Of a stretch of DNA of 39,328 bases, positions 20,648 to 33,598 are shown piece by piece. A model generated the notes under the pieces. It saw only the letters and a program-made list of their open reading frames with translations, was not told the DNA's origin and searched no databases. Source of the DNA: Paraglomus occultum (taxonomy: Eukaryota; Glomeromycota; Glomeromycetes; Paraglomerales; Paraglomeraceae); assembly GCA_910592205.1 (NCBI GenBank), contig CAJVPJ010000155.1:1-39328 (forward strand). The letters are read 5' to 3'. Position 1 is the first letter of the stretch; the number at the start of each line of letters is the position of its first letter. Made by a program: the position numbers and the translations under genes.

Positions 20648-23600
20648 TCACATATTAATCTTTGCATTGTACTCAATCCACAATTCTCCAAACAGTTTCT
20701 CTCCAACATCGCTTAGATAACCCACAGTTGTCTCAACCTCATTTTTAGAACACAGATCAAACAGGGCAAACGTGCCCGGCCTCAAGATATCTCTGACACT
20801 TTTTCTTGTTTCGACGAGCAGCAGACTGATGTATTCCGAAAGAATGAGTGGAACGTCTTCTATAATCATGGTGAAGCGCAGATTATGGGAGATGGCCTCG
20901 AGGAGCTCTCGAAATTGATGCGCCATTGTTTCACGAGTATGTTTGTCCACCGATTGTATGGCAAACTTGGGCGTCAAGGCATGACCACCGGTTTGCGGAC
21001 CCTTTAGCAGTATCAACAAGATGTAGGTCGTCGGTGCAACCAGACGAATTGCTCCCGACTTTTTCAGTTCCAAACTGTGTGATGTGACTAGCGTGAAAAG
21101 CAATCTGCAGACTTCGATAAATATCGATACTGATTCGGTTTGATTGTCCGGTTCGTAATTACAGACAAGCGCGTGAAGCATCGTGATTATATCGTCGATA
21201 TGTGCCAATCGTATGCTAAAGTCTTCCAGACTGCAGATATATGTGATTAAATTCATCAGGCGAATCAAAGTATGTTGCGTTATTCGACGGTAACCAGCGT
21301 TGCATAACGGACCAATCACTACCGTCAGATTTTTCTTTATCGATTCATCAAATTCTTTTCTTCTTATCATGCAGTCGATTAACTTGACGAGAATGTTGAG
21401 ATCGTTGGTCGCATTTTCCTTGATCTTGTCCTTGATTATATTGATCATGCCTTTGTAGGCGTATTCGAATTGATTTCTCGTTAAAGTATCAATAAATTTG
21501 CTGACCATCCGTTCGGCTGACTGAATTCCCGTTGATGTGCGACTCGTCAACAGACAGAGCAACTCACAGAACATTAGCAATAATTTCCACGCGCTGGCTG
21601 TTTCATTATTTGAGAACTGGACACAATCGACCGATATGGAAAAGACTGTCAACATATTTTCTACTACACGCTGGCTGATATCTTCCGTACAATCCATAAT
21701 GATTAAAATTGTCATGGCAAGTCTGTTTAGTTTTTCATTAATATGGTCAAGAATGTCTCTTTTGACTGCAATTTCTGGCATGCGTTTGACATATGTGACA
21801 ACAATTTTGAGAGCTCTCAGAAAAAGTTCGACTTCTTCAAATTTGTCGATCAGAAATTCCGTGTATCGCTTGTCAGTTAAGCAGTCCAACGCTACATTTA
21901 ATTGATCTTTGACAAAAAGTGATAGTGTTACCAGGGATTTACAGTCATTGTAACATTGAATACCGTCCTCTAAAAAATCGGTAACAAGTCGCAGACACCA
22001 TTGATGCTCGAGGTTTTCTATGGTATCATCCATCCATTTGGCAAAATTATCGACCGATAAAAGTCGTATTGGCAAGTTTCTCAGGAATTCACTTGTTGCA
22101 TTTACGTATCGCAACGTATACCTTGATGATGGGTTTTGGAATAGAAATCGCATCGACATTCGTGCCACCTTTACCGTTTTGTCGATAATGTCGGCCATTT
22201 GGTCCAATATTTCTTTTTCATACGCGACGTATTTGGGAGACTTGGCATACCTTTGCATTTTTTGGTCTTGAGATATCGCATTTGTGATCCACCATATGTA
22301 GTACGCCGGATGATAAATCAACATGCCCTGGCTACCGTTATTCATCATTTTATAAATAAACCTTCTACAAACTTGCATGGTATCAGAGATATCGAGCCCT
22401 TTCTTATCAACTATTTTTTCCACAAACATCGCCTGGAGAATCAACCCGTCCTTTTGCCTGTCGTTAAAGTGTTCCGCTGGAATAGTTCCGATGAGATCAA
22501 TAATTGCCCGCATCCGATTCCGTAGAGCCCGCGCGTTACTATAACTGGAAGGCTCATTGTTTGGGCTTTGGAGGTCGAGATCGGAATCGGAGGAGGAACT
22601 AAAATTAGAATCCGTGATGTAATCGCTATCGACAGTCGGGTTTTTTGTAGGCGTAAATAAGTGAGCGGCGTGTGGAATAGCTTGATAACAAGAGTTTTTC
22701 AGAATTTCGAAAATTTTCAGAGTTTCAATAAACTGAGTAGAGGGCGTTTCGGTAGTTCGTGGTCCAATAAACAAGAGCTCTTCCGTACAAAGGTCAAAAA
22801 ATACGTCTTTGATGTATGGAAAGTTGTAAAACTTGGGATTTCTTACTATTTCGTCACATACTTTTGTCAAATTATAGCCATCGTCTTCTTTGTCATGAAA
22901 ATAGCTCGTTATATAACAGCGTACAAAAAACTTTACTAGACGCCGTGCTCCTTCAAGCGAACAGTAAGCGCAGACTACATTCAGAAAGTCTAAGAAAACG
23001 ACCTTTGTCGTCGTCAATGAATAATTGTCCGTATTTACACCAGAGATAGTTCCATTCCATGAAGCTATAGTGCTGGGTAAAGATATGGTTTCCACTATCT
23101 CTTCGATTGTCTTTACCGAGTAGTCAATGTCCCATCCGCACTCTGCAATGTTGAGCAAACGAATTATATGGGTGAGAACTTTTAATTTCGCATCATTGAT
23201 TGTCCATGCTGCTATTTTCGAAGCGACATAAGGTCCATGTTTTTCCGTATAAGATGCTGACCCGAGTAATGCCACGTGAAGACATAATGCCGCAAATGCA
23301 ACTTGTGTGAGTCTGTAGTCAAACCTGGCATTGACTACTGGATGTATGTACTGTTCGTATATCTTATCAAAGTCTTCTTCATCTAGTTTGTTGAACGACT
23401 CGAGCAGTGTCTTTATTTTTTGCACAAAGTCTTCGTTGTGGCCGTTGTCCGAAAATCGAAAGACTATATAGCAAATTAATCACAAACTAGTTAATAGACG
23501 CTACAACAAGGAATGCGCGAATATTAATAAAAATTAGTCATATCCAAAACTAGTTTTAAATGCAAGAGTGGGCGGGCAGCACGGGAATTGGTCTTATAAG

Positions 23601-23649
23601 TGTTTTAGTTATAGACATTAATAAAAAAAAAGATATACTTACGGTGCAT
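20648..23649 (-). CDS. Urb2/Npa2-like protein, mirror copy
   Basis: Identical second copy of the 940-residue Urb2-like gene, with exons 23643-23649 and 20648-23463 on the minus strand and the intron at 23464-23642. The two copies are convergent, with stop codons 1966 bases apart across the central element. There are no substitutions or frame differences between the translations. It probably represents the same genomic gene as 15680-18681. Confidence 0.65.
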
Positions 23650-26600
23650 ATTTTCCAAAGTAAGTTGTAAGCAGCAATTCGTATTGAGAGACTTTGTGTT
23701 TATGCCTCGTCAGCGTTAACTAATTGACAAAGTGTAAGAATGTCTTTTTCTATAAGGACAAAGTTTTCTAATTACCATGTAGCCACAGATGCTATGTCTG
23801 GCTATGTACGTTTATATATAGAAAATCCGTTCACATGACTATTAAGTTTTACCTATTCTGTTTAGTATAGTAATAGGTTTGTTTTAGTCAATTGCAGCGA
23901 GCGACATCACAATGACGCATCCATTTGATTTATACCACTTTTTTCCCATAGTACTATCCGGTAGATAGCCAGGTTGTTTGATTTTTGTGAAACTAAACGC
24001 CTTGAATAAATCGCATTATGGTGGAAATATGGTTCGCCGGATGGGATAAGTAGATTAATCTCGATGTAATTGGTGGGTTACAGATTTCCACCGAAACCTT
24101 CTCCACAATAATCAATTAGCTTTATCTAATAAGAGAGCAAAACACATACCAAAAATATAGCGAACTGCATCGGGAATGACTTTTTTTATTTAGTGATGGA
24201 ATGATAGGAAGGAAAGGAATATTCTAACAAGGGCGGAAACTCGTTGATTATGTTAGAGCATGTAAATAACATATACTGAATCTGGCTCGTTTGCCAGGGC
24301 CATATATCGTAGCCAGCATCGTGGCAGTGAATAGCGGGTTATGGCGCTCGCCAGTATTTGATTTTTTGACAAGTGGCGCGCGTGAGTCCCTTTCTTCATA
24401 CAGCGGAACGGTAAAGGAATGCCGGACATTTTTATTTTACGTTGTACTGTAGCACAATTGGTATTCTTGTTAACAGTAAAGTAGCAGAAAAGCCGAATAT
24501 TGTCTTTTTTGTAATAAATTTAAGGGGCTTTTTTACCCAGGTATAAATTAGACAAACTTTCTTGGTTCGGATGATTACCATTTGTGACTGTCCATAAACG
24601 TTTGTATTGAAAAGTATATTATACGCATATATATGCCTTGACTATGGATTGACTATGGATTGATAATAATAATGCATGCCCCAAGTGCAGGGAACAGCAC
24701 AATCTAATTTGTTAATAATTGCAGTAAGCTGCATACCAGCTGACCGGGTCACTTTTTGGGGCCAATAAAATATAGAAGTGTGTGAGCGTGAACATATAAA
24801 GTTATGTAGTACGACGGGAAAATGTTTAGCCATCACACAAAGAAATTTTCGACAATGAGGCGAACGGTCTTTCTTTGTTTCTTTCTTTGTGTGTTACCAA
24901 AATTCTTTTACATTCACGTGAACGTAAAACCATTGGTCTTTTGATTATCCAACTAAACCAAACATAATAGCAATGGGTTATAGCAAAACATACCAGACAT
25001 GCACGAACATATTACTTAAGAATCATGTGTGTTTGTGCATCACAAATAAAAAATTTTTTTACTGTCCCCCACACTATTCCAATAATATCTTGGTTGTGGA
25101 CAAGATTCCAATATTGACTTCGACGGGGAAGCTCATCTCGAACTTTAGATAGATGATCAATCGCTTTGTTGTACTATTACGGAGATGCTGCATACTGCTG
25201 CACGGAATTTTGCGAGAATCTAGACAAGCGCCAGTCTACAAATTTGTACAGGTCAAACTACTTACGTCTATTGTACAACCGATCACATGCCAGATAACAA
25301 CTAATGCTTACGGTATATATCCTGGATATTCTGTATTAGTTTAATTGCTAGTTTGAACTTTCAGTATCCACTGTTTGTTTAGTGTTAGTATCGATTTTAC
25401 ATGATGAAAAAAAAAAATTTTTTTCTCGTTTAAAACTTATACGATTAGGTTGCATATGATATGGGACATAATGTACGCGCATCTTACTAGCAATCGATAC
25501 TAGTAATAAACCATTAATTAGTAATGGAGCCGTCGCACATTGTACAGCTACAACAACTACAGATTTATTATGCTGCCTCGATGCGTGATAGATGCTTCAA
25601 GTACGTAATGCTAATATCTATTTACGTTGAGTTGTTTTATCAATATTATTAAGATAACTTTTTTCTCATTGCTTCCAAATTCTAAGTATGAGTTGTTTAA
25701 ATAATTACAATAAAATTGTTCTAATATTACTTTCAAACAAGATTAGCTTTTACTAGACACGGTTAGATATCAAATATAACTTATCATTTGCTTTTATGAT
25801 ATTAATTTTTATCAAACTGCAAAATATATCAACTTTATACAACAACGTCCTAAAGTTACTAAGACTTATAGGTAATACAATAAAATTAAAGTTGTAGTAT
25901 GACTACATAATAATGATTGGTATTAATTTTCTATGTCAACATAACCAGGTTAATATAATATCCCATAACATGTAGAACGTTTATCTGAGAAAAAAACACA
26001 ATTGTTTTAAAAATGCAGAGTTTAATATGTCCTAATACTAATTGCTCCACTAAATTGAAAACAAACGATGCAAAAAAAGTCGAACAAGAGATTGGGCGCC
26101 CAAGTGTGTCTTCCATTTACGGTAGACCACAAGTACGGTGTTGATTATTGCTTGTAACGGTAGTCAAAATAACTAACTCGATCCGGAAATCATGATGAAA
26201 TTCAAGTTTAAATCAGCAAAGACCTAATACTTGTATGTTCATAATGAAGTAATCAAACCCTTTGATCCGAATAACTCATGGTTGTAGAATGGAGTGGTTT
26301 CATCACTGCCTTTTGAATGGACCGTTTAAAGTATGGGGGCGCTCTTACACTAAAGTAATAGTTCGCACGGTTTCAGCCTATGAGAAATTTTGCAGCTTTG
26401 TGTCGCATGCACACTGTAAGAGCATCTTCCGACGAAACACAAGTCTTTAACAAAGGTGAATAATAATAATATGCTGTTATCATTAACTAAAATCGACTTT
26501 GCCCAAATCATCAGACAGTGCAGATAAAGTTCATGTGTTACAGGGGGGGATTATTCTTAAGAGTACTGTGTGTGTCAAAAAAGGAAAAGGCCTTGCAGTA

Positions 26601-28483
26601 GGATAGATACTTCATATTTTTGCAATAGAGAAATTTCGGTTTGCTAAAATCTCTTTGGAAAAAAGATTCCTCATCAGATAGATTTACAGTATTTTGCGTT
26701 CTTTAGAATTTGCATGTTTTAAAAACGTTCATTTCTACTTGAGAAAATTCTGAACTTGCTCTACAACTCCCAAATTCCCACGCTCGCCGTGGCGTGATCA
26801 TGCATTTTAGAACCCTCACATATTTGTCATATGACTATACACTGTGTTACTTTGTGTTATATATTTCATTACAGATAAATTTTTAATAGTTGACTAATCA
26901 CGAATAGCACACACCAACGTCAGCGCATTATTCAACGATGATACAATTACCGCATCTGCCAATTTCATCTAGCAAGTTTTACCATTGTATGCTTTTGCGG
27001 TGACGTATACTTTGTAGATTGCCTACTTTATTTTGTTGCACGTTTGTATTCACCAGTCTCGAGCATGATTCTTCAGTTTCTGCTGTTCTTTATTTATTAG
27101 CTTTATTAGATCGAAACTATTTTCAATACTCTATGGTAGATGCGCTCTCTTTACACACCTACAATTTTGAAGCATCATTTTCTCCTGACCGGTTTTGAAC
27201 TGGGATCCTAACTCAGGGAACAGTAAACGGACAAAATATTCATTGCTCTCTACAAGCAGTAACCAACAAACTGTCATGATTAACGTAGCTCTCGTGAATT
27301 AGCAACGCACTCCTCACCAAACATTTATTACATAAAAACACGTAATTGCAATTACACTTCTTGTTACTACAGTGAGAGTACCCCTTAAAATATTTTTACG
27401 TGACGGTTTAACGATCATATGATCGAAAAGGGGTTTACTGGCGATATTTAAGAAACGGAAAGACAAGGCAACACGGATAAAAGACGGGAATTACGCGTCG
27501 AGTTGTTCCAAGAGCGACTAATTATTGACCGAAGCGATACCTAAAAACAATATGACCGGCACAAAAAGTTGATCCACCAATACTGATAATAAAAAAAAAT
27601 TTTTTTTGACATTCTTAAATAAATTGACTACAGAGTGGGGTTTGAGAATGTATCAATGTATGCAGCCAACAAAGTTTTACTGGTCGTTAATTTCTCCAAT
27701 TTCAAAAATTTCACTTTCGACCAATATCATATTCTTTGGCTCTATCGAGTGATCTTTTCCAAAACCCCGGAATTACCTTGGACGTAAGTTTTTTAAAGGC
27801 GTGCAATAATTTGTTTCTAATAACAAGAAATTTACGATGCGAAGGACCGAAGCAACTTCCTTTGTGTGGTGATAAGTCTAGACGTTGCGTCTAGTACTAT
27901 TTAAAAGCATTAATAGACGCGACGCGAAGAATCGTCTTCTCTTCGTAACCTGTTAGAGAACTTTGCTCCGTATCCATGAGAAAGACAAATGTAAGTTTCG
28001 TTACATTTTATTTAATTTGTATGCTCACATGATTCGCTTAGAGCATTTTGCGCATGGTATCAACTTTTTCACGTCGGACCATATCATGGTAAACTAACGA
28101 GTGGACTAAACTTTATTGTCAAGGCCAATTGCATGGATCTCGTTTTCATAACATCGTAAAGCATTCTCCAACAAATCAATCCGCACAAGAGTTGCTAGTT
28201 AGACTGTCAACAAATGCATTCTACATAAACAGAGACCCTTAAAGGATCTCAAATTTAGGCCAAATTCTCATTCAAATCACCAAAACTATATTAATTGCAG
28301 AGCAAGAAAAGTGTACATGATATTAAAATATACGTTCATAATACAAGAATTTACCTCCAAACCGAATTGATTGTAACAATGATACTTTTTTTTATATTCA
28401 CAGACATGATTCTATATCAATTGGCTAATTATACTACCAACCAAAACTAATTAATATCACTAATATCAGCCTTCTATTCACCT
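23650..28483. other. Mirror of the 4.8-kb gene-poor stretch
   Basis: Reverse complement of 10846-15679, including the three A/T homopolymer junctions (25407-25424 is one) and the 12-bp inverted repeat (24834-24893). No gene was supported here either. Confidence 0.5.
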
Positions 28484-28712
28484 TTACTGACTCTCTCTCC
28501 TTCTCCCCGTTGCATTGCTATTCCCCCTTGCACTCTCCGTAACGCTTCCACCACCGTTGTTTCGTCCTCTCCTTCGCCTTCGTCCCTGAATTAAGGCATA
28601 AAGCATTAGTAACTTGTGCCAGACTATCTATTCGCAACAAATCGGCGACAAACTCTGTTATTAGTAGTAAGGCCTTGCGGCATACCTGTGGAATAGTTAT
28701 TGATGATGACGA

Positions 28713-28745
<33 letters not shown>

Positions 28746-30646
28746 TTGTTGCTGCTGTTGTTGTTGATACTGTTGTTGCTGTAGATGCCGATATTGGTAC
28801 TGATGATGTTGAGAATGAGAAGGCGATGGTATAGGTGGTAAAGAGTTGGACGTACTTTGTGCGCTCGACGATAATTGAGTCGTGCTTAACGGTGTTGATG
28901 AGTTACTTGTATCCGGTACATCTGCCACCACTCCAACTCTAATCCCAATCTCAACCCCCCTCCCTTCACCATTATTCTCCATCATCTTCAGCTCCTCCCC
29001 TATTTCGTCCTCTTCTTCCTCACGCTCATCCACTACCATCCCAACCCTTTCCTCTGTCTCCAAAACCCGTGTATTATATCCTTTACAATAAGGACATTTA
29101 TGATACAGAAAGTGATACTTCACGTTTGACTTTTTCTCACAGTCGTTGCAAAGAATAAGTGAAATATAGTTATCATATTCTGGGGGCATCGACTGCTGAG
29201 AGACAATCGCGTCGATACGATCGTAATACGGGCGCATGTTTGCGAGTGCTTTCCAACAGGTCGGACATTGATATGCACTGTTTATGTATTCAGAGTAACA
29301 TTTGTTGTGCATTATATGACCACAAGGCTAATCAAAGTAAAATGTAAAATAATAAAGTAAGTACCGAGAGCCATTTCTATGTGTTTCATGTATTTTTTGA
29401 TTCAGTCCCTCCTCACCCTCTCAATTCTTCATACGTACCAAATACATGCATTTCAAGGTAGATGTAAATAAAAACTCCCCACAGATCGGACAATCCCGCT
29501 GCAAGTTCGATTCGATACACCTATGATTGTTTTTCATCCTCAATTCCAAGCAACAGTTACATACATCACAATGGAAGAAATCGACACCCAATCCTTCGCC
29601 GATGCGGCAAATTCCACATTTATCGCAGTGGTAGATCTGCTTGGAAGCATCATTATCCCAAAAATTGCATATGGAGCAGAAATAACGCGCCAGGTGGCGA
29701 TTACAGGCACGGCAGACGCGGGACGGAGGTTGGATCTCTGAACAATACATGCAAAGCATTTTTTTTGTTTCATGCCTAGAATGTTTCGTAAAACAGGATG
29801 TTACTCGTTGGGTCATGCGTACGTTAGGAGCCCTTCAACATATATGATTTCCTTTTACCTGTTAATTTGGTGATCGCAGGTTTCGTCATGACAGAATCGA
29901 CAAGTGAACCATCCTCCACAGCATGAAGCTTGAAGCTTGGCAGCTCTTTGATAGTGTGCACAACCCAGAACTTTTTTATCAGGGTTCTAGGAATAAAAAT
30001 TATGAGAACCATTGAGAATGAATAATCAAAGTGTTTTGTGATACGCGTCTTGCATCCTATGCTTATACTCGTCTGCATGCTTACATAAGTGGGAGCCAGA
30101 TCATCTTCGGTAAGTCGATTAGATACAACTCTTGTTGATTTCTTTGATAAGGCTTTCCAATTCGACATCATTAAATCCTGTAACATGAAGTTTGAAAAGT
30201 AGAGCGTTAGAATTGAAATTGGAAATGACAAAAGGGCAGATCATATATTACATTGATCGAATAATGTTACAGATAATATTCAACGTTTCGATCCGGTCTG
30301 GACAATTCATAAACTACTGTGACTATCTTTTGATTTTCCAACATACCTGAACCTTTTTTGCCTTTTCCCCAGCAGACAGATCTCTGTCATTCTGTATAAT
30401 AAGGATCTCCTGCCTTAGATGCTTTTGAAGGTTTGCGTTGTGCGGCACCATAGGTGTTGAGCTCTGGCACGTATCAGCATTGCGTCGTTCATTGTCGTCG
30501 TCATAAATTTCATGTGCTGATGAGACGTCCTGTGCTATAGACAGAAGAATGAGCGAGTGTTGACAACAATGCTTGTACACAGTAAGCAGACAAGGGTGCA
30601 ATATTTATGAGATAATGGTTTATATCATTCATTACTTACTCGACAT
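28484..30646 (-). CDS. PIRH2/RCHY1-like E3 ubiquitin ligase, mirror copy
   Basis: Second, identical copy of the seven-exon gene. Minus-strand exons: 30640-30646, 30347-30534, 30085-30177, 29859-29986, 29439-29775, 28686-29327, 28484-28585. The 498-residue product has the same CHY, CTCHY, RING-H2 and zinc-ribbon domains. The glutamine tract (28713-28781 overall) has the same number of codons in the same CAG/CAA order as the other copy. Confidence 0.92.
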
Positions 30647-31928
30647 TGTATACAGAAGTGGAGGACACGCTAGAAAGTTAAAGGTGTGGCTAATACCATT
30701 GTTTTAAAACGACTTCCATTAGTATTAGCATTGGTCAGCAAATTATGCAATACTATTGGCTGGATTTACTGGATAATAATAATGCAGAAGTAGGCCTATA
30801 TTGTCATCACCTGACGAAAAGTCTCTTGTCAATATTTGCGAAGAATTGCATCAATTGTTCGTATGCCGTGGGACGCAATTGCTCAGCAAGTCTAGATATT
30901 GACTCAACCTGATATCATTTCACGGACGAATGTAATATCGGCCATGCCCTTCATCACCATCGACACCCTCCTGGCTCAACGTCGACTCTTTCTTAGGCTC
31001 TGATAATGGAATCTTGCGTGGACAACATCATGTCTGGCATGTAAAAGGCTGAGAGGTTGTTATTTGAAGTTGTTAAAATTTTGTTTTATAATTTTATGGT
31101 TTTGTACATTCCATGTGGTTGATATTCATTGGAGGATCAATGAAATGGTATCACATCAAAAATAACGCGATGAAGGTAATTCTAGTCAGTAGACCTTTAG
31201 TTGTTTTAATCCAGGATATGTCTCCAGCAACGACAATAAAAGTGAGAGAAAGGCGTAACATTGTGATGTAAATGGTATGTGATTATTCCAGAGGTGAAGG
31301 AACATTCTAAACTTCGTTATTTAGTATAAACTAATCGTGAATGCGAATCAATCCAACAAGACTAGCGCATGTTCTCGTTCCAGGGAAAAAAGCCCAGATC
31401 CGTTCCAAGTCACTGCATATCGATGATATGTCGTCACTACGTATATCGATCCCGAATAGATGTATCCGATTATCTGCTGCTATTGGGGAGAAGCTATCGA
31501 ATAAGAATATAAAGATTTTAAGGTAGTAAAATGTATTATATAACAATATACCAGGCGTCTGCATATCATGTTGTGATCGAGGGTGGGCGCGTAGTGTTCA
31601 TAACTGAATGTTAATATTTTCTGAGCAGGAAAAGTTAACTGATGGGGTGCATGTTGTACGCAAAGGAAGGAAAACTAGGGACTCGTTTTACATCCCGATG
31701 AATGCTGGGAAACGTACCATCTTAGCTTAGCAAACCAGCTATATCAAATATTTTCTATATTTATCTCAGCGGGGTGCTGTTATTTTTCAATCGACCAATA
31801 AAATTTTATCAAAAAATCATCCAATCACAGTGAGAAAGCCCGCAATACGTACAGTATTTTATTAATTAGTATCCATTATGCAATCAGTTATTGTAATAGT
31901 ATTGTCCCTATCATTAATACATTGCTAA
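30647..31928. other. Mirror intergenic with exon-like traces
   Basis: Reverse complement of 7401-8682. The possible exon remnant lies at 30806-30908 on the minus strand. Nothing further is seen. Confidence 0.3.
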
Positions 31929-32912
31929 TTACTCTCCAATGCTGCTGCTACCACCATCAATTTCACTCTCGTTCTTCATACTAATAATACTGTCAACATA
32001 AGCTCTTGCCTCCCTCTCCAAACTCAGTTCACTTAACAACCTTTCTCTCATATTCACGTACTCGGCATCGCTCTCCACCCTTGCATAGTCATCTCCTTTT
32101 CCCTTGTAATAATTCACGTACGTTTTCCTCAGTTCCGGATCTCTCATTGCAGTGGCACGCTGCAACCTAGATCCCCTGATCTGATTGCTGATCGAACGCT
32201 GTTGTCGTTCAATGGAAGCGAGAATCTCGCTGTCGGTACGAATGTCTTCTTGCGTGATTACTATTACAAGGATCGAAAGAATGGCAAAGAACAAATGGCG
32301 ATAGAAATGGATTGTCGAGAAAAGTGAAGGATGTGAAGGCTGTATGTCTCGTATGTCTGTCGATGCGAATGTGTAGAATTCATAGAAGCAAAATCCCGCT
32401 AACGATATCACACCATACGTTCTCCAATGTGCTTTGCTTCGTGTTATTGTAACTATGCCTATAATGCATGACATGAGAATATAATAACTTGCGTTACTGG
32501 GTACTATAAAGTAGAGGTAATCGATGGCGTCTCTACAATATGTGCATTGCATGAACGCATGCTCTCCGAATGCCAAGTATTTAAGCCGTGATTCATATGA
32601 CTGTAGTTTATCCAATAGAGATAAGTAATAGAGACTTAACGGCTGTTTGTTTTTTTCTAAGAGAACACGCAAAGTGAACGACGGAGTATTGATAGGAGCA
32701 TTCAACGTACGGAATATATTTGGAGGCGAAGAGAAAAACGCCAGGTAGAGGTTGCAAAGGGCTGTAAGGATCAATATTCCATCGATCTTGGGAGTTCGGG
32801 CTTGATTTGATGAGGCTGAGTTGTTACGAGCATTAAGGTATTCCGTGCCTTTGCGGGTTAGGGTCGGGAGCGAGATGATTGTTAAGAGTAGAATTAGTTC
32901 GCCGCTTATCAT
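31929..32912 (-). CDS. Multi-pass membrane protein of unknown function, mirror copy
   Basis: Identical 327-codon, intronless copy of the gene at 6417-7400, with the same hydrophobic segments and Cys-x-x-Cys pair. It is again divergent from the neighbouring Hsp70-like gene. It is not independent evidence that the gene is duplicated in the genome. Confidence 0.75.
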   Translation of the reverse strand: MISGELILLLTIISLPTLTRKGTEYLNARNNSASSNQARTPKIDGILILTALCNLYLAFFSSPPNIFRTLNAPINTPSFTLRVLLEKNKQPLSLYYLSLLDKLQSYESRLKYLAFGEHAFMQCTYCRDAIDYLYFIVPSNASYYILMSCIIGIVTITRSKAHWRTYGVISLAGFCFYEFYTFASTDIRDIQPSHPSLFSTIHFYRHLFFAILSILVIVITQEDIRTDSEILASIERQQRSISNQIRGSRLQRATAMRDPELRKTYVNYYKGKGDDYARVESDAEYVNMRERLLSELSLEREARAYVDSIISMKNESEIDGGSSSIGE

Positions 32913-33598
32913 TTGTAGGATTCTGATTGGGAGTTGTTGGAAATTGTGTGATATTTATTAGGATTAATTCTCGGTATTTAGGATAAAATTACGAGTAATA
33001 TTACGTCACTCGAGAAGAATTACTCGTTAGTTTCTGACATGTGAGTGTATCTCACAGTTTTAATAGTGAAGTGAGAAGTCTGAAGCCACAAATAAATTGT
33101 TCATGTCCGGTTTCAATAATAATATCATCTCAATTCAACACTAACACCTTTTTTCAAGTTTACGTTCTGTTTGCGAAAGTTTCAATTTTGCTACACGGAA
33201 AAGAATTACCGGTAATTGTCAAGCTGTTTTTAACTTTTGTTCGTGTGAATGGAACATTCGTTAGGAATTTTGCATTCGCTTGGGTCCTTACATAGTACAA
33301 CCCGCCCAATAAACCGTACCAAGGTTTCGCCCGACGGTTCCGTGCCTAAACTACACACAATGTGTAGCCTCTCGAATTATTGTTGTGTGGATGCGGGAAT
33401 CTTCGGTTACGCATTACTATTACATGACTCGATTGTCAGGTCGCACAAAAACCAAGCCCTTCTGTTCATCAAAATTGGGAAAGTAGTCTCTGTCTCTATG
33501 AAATAATAATAAACGTGTCCCAGGAAATTTTTGATTTTTGAAAAGAAGAGCCACTTTCTACCACGACGGAATAATCATTAGACATTGCAGAACTAAGC
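32913..33598. promoter_or_regulatory. Mirror of the divergent upstream region
   Basis: Reverse complement of 5731-6416 and presumed bidirectional promoter region. The 14-bp palindrome aattaccggtaatt is at 33204-33217. Confidence 0.4.
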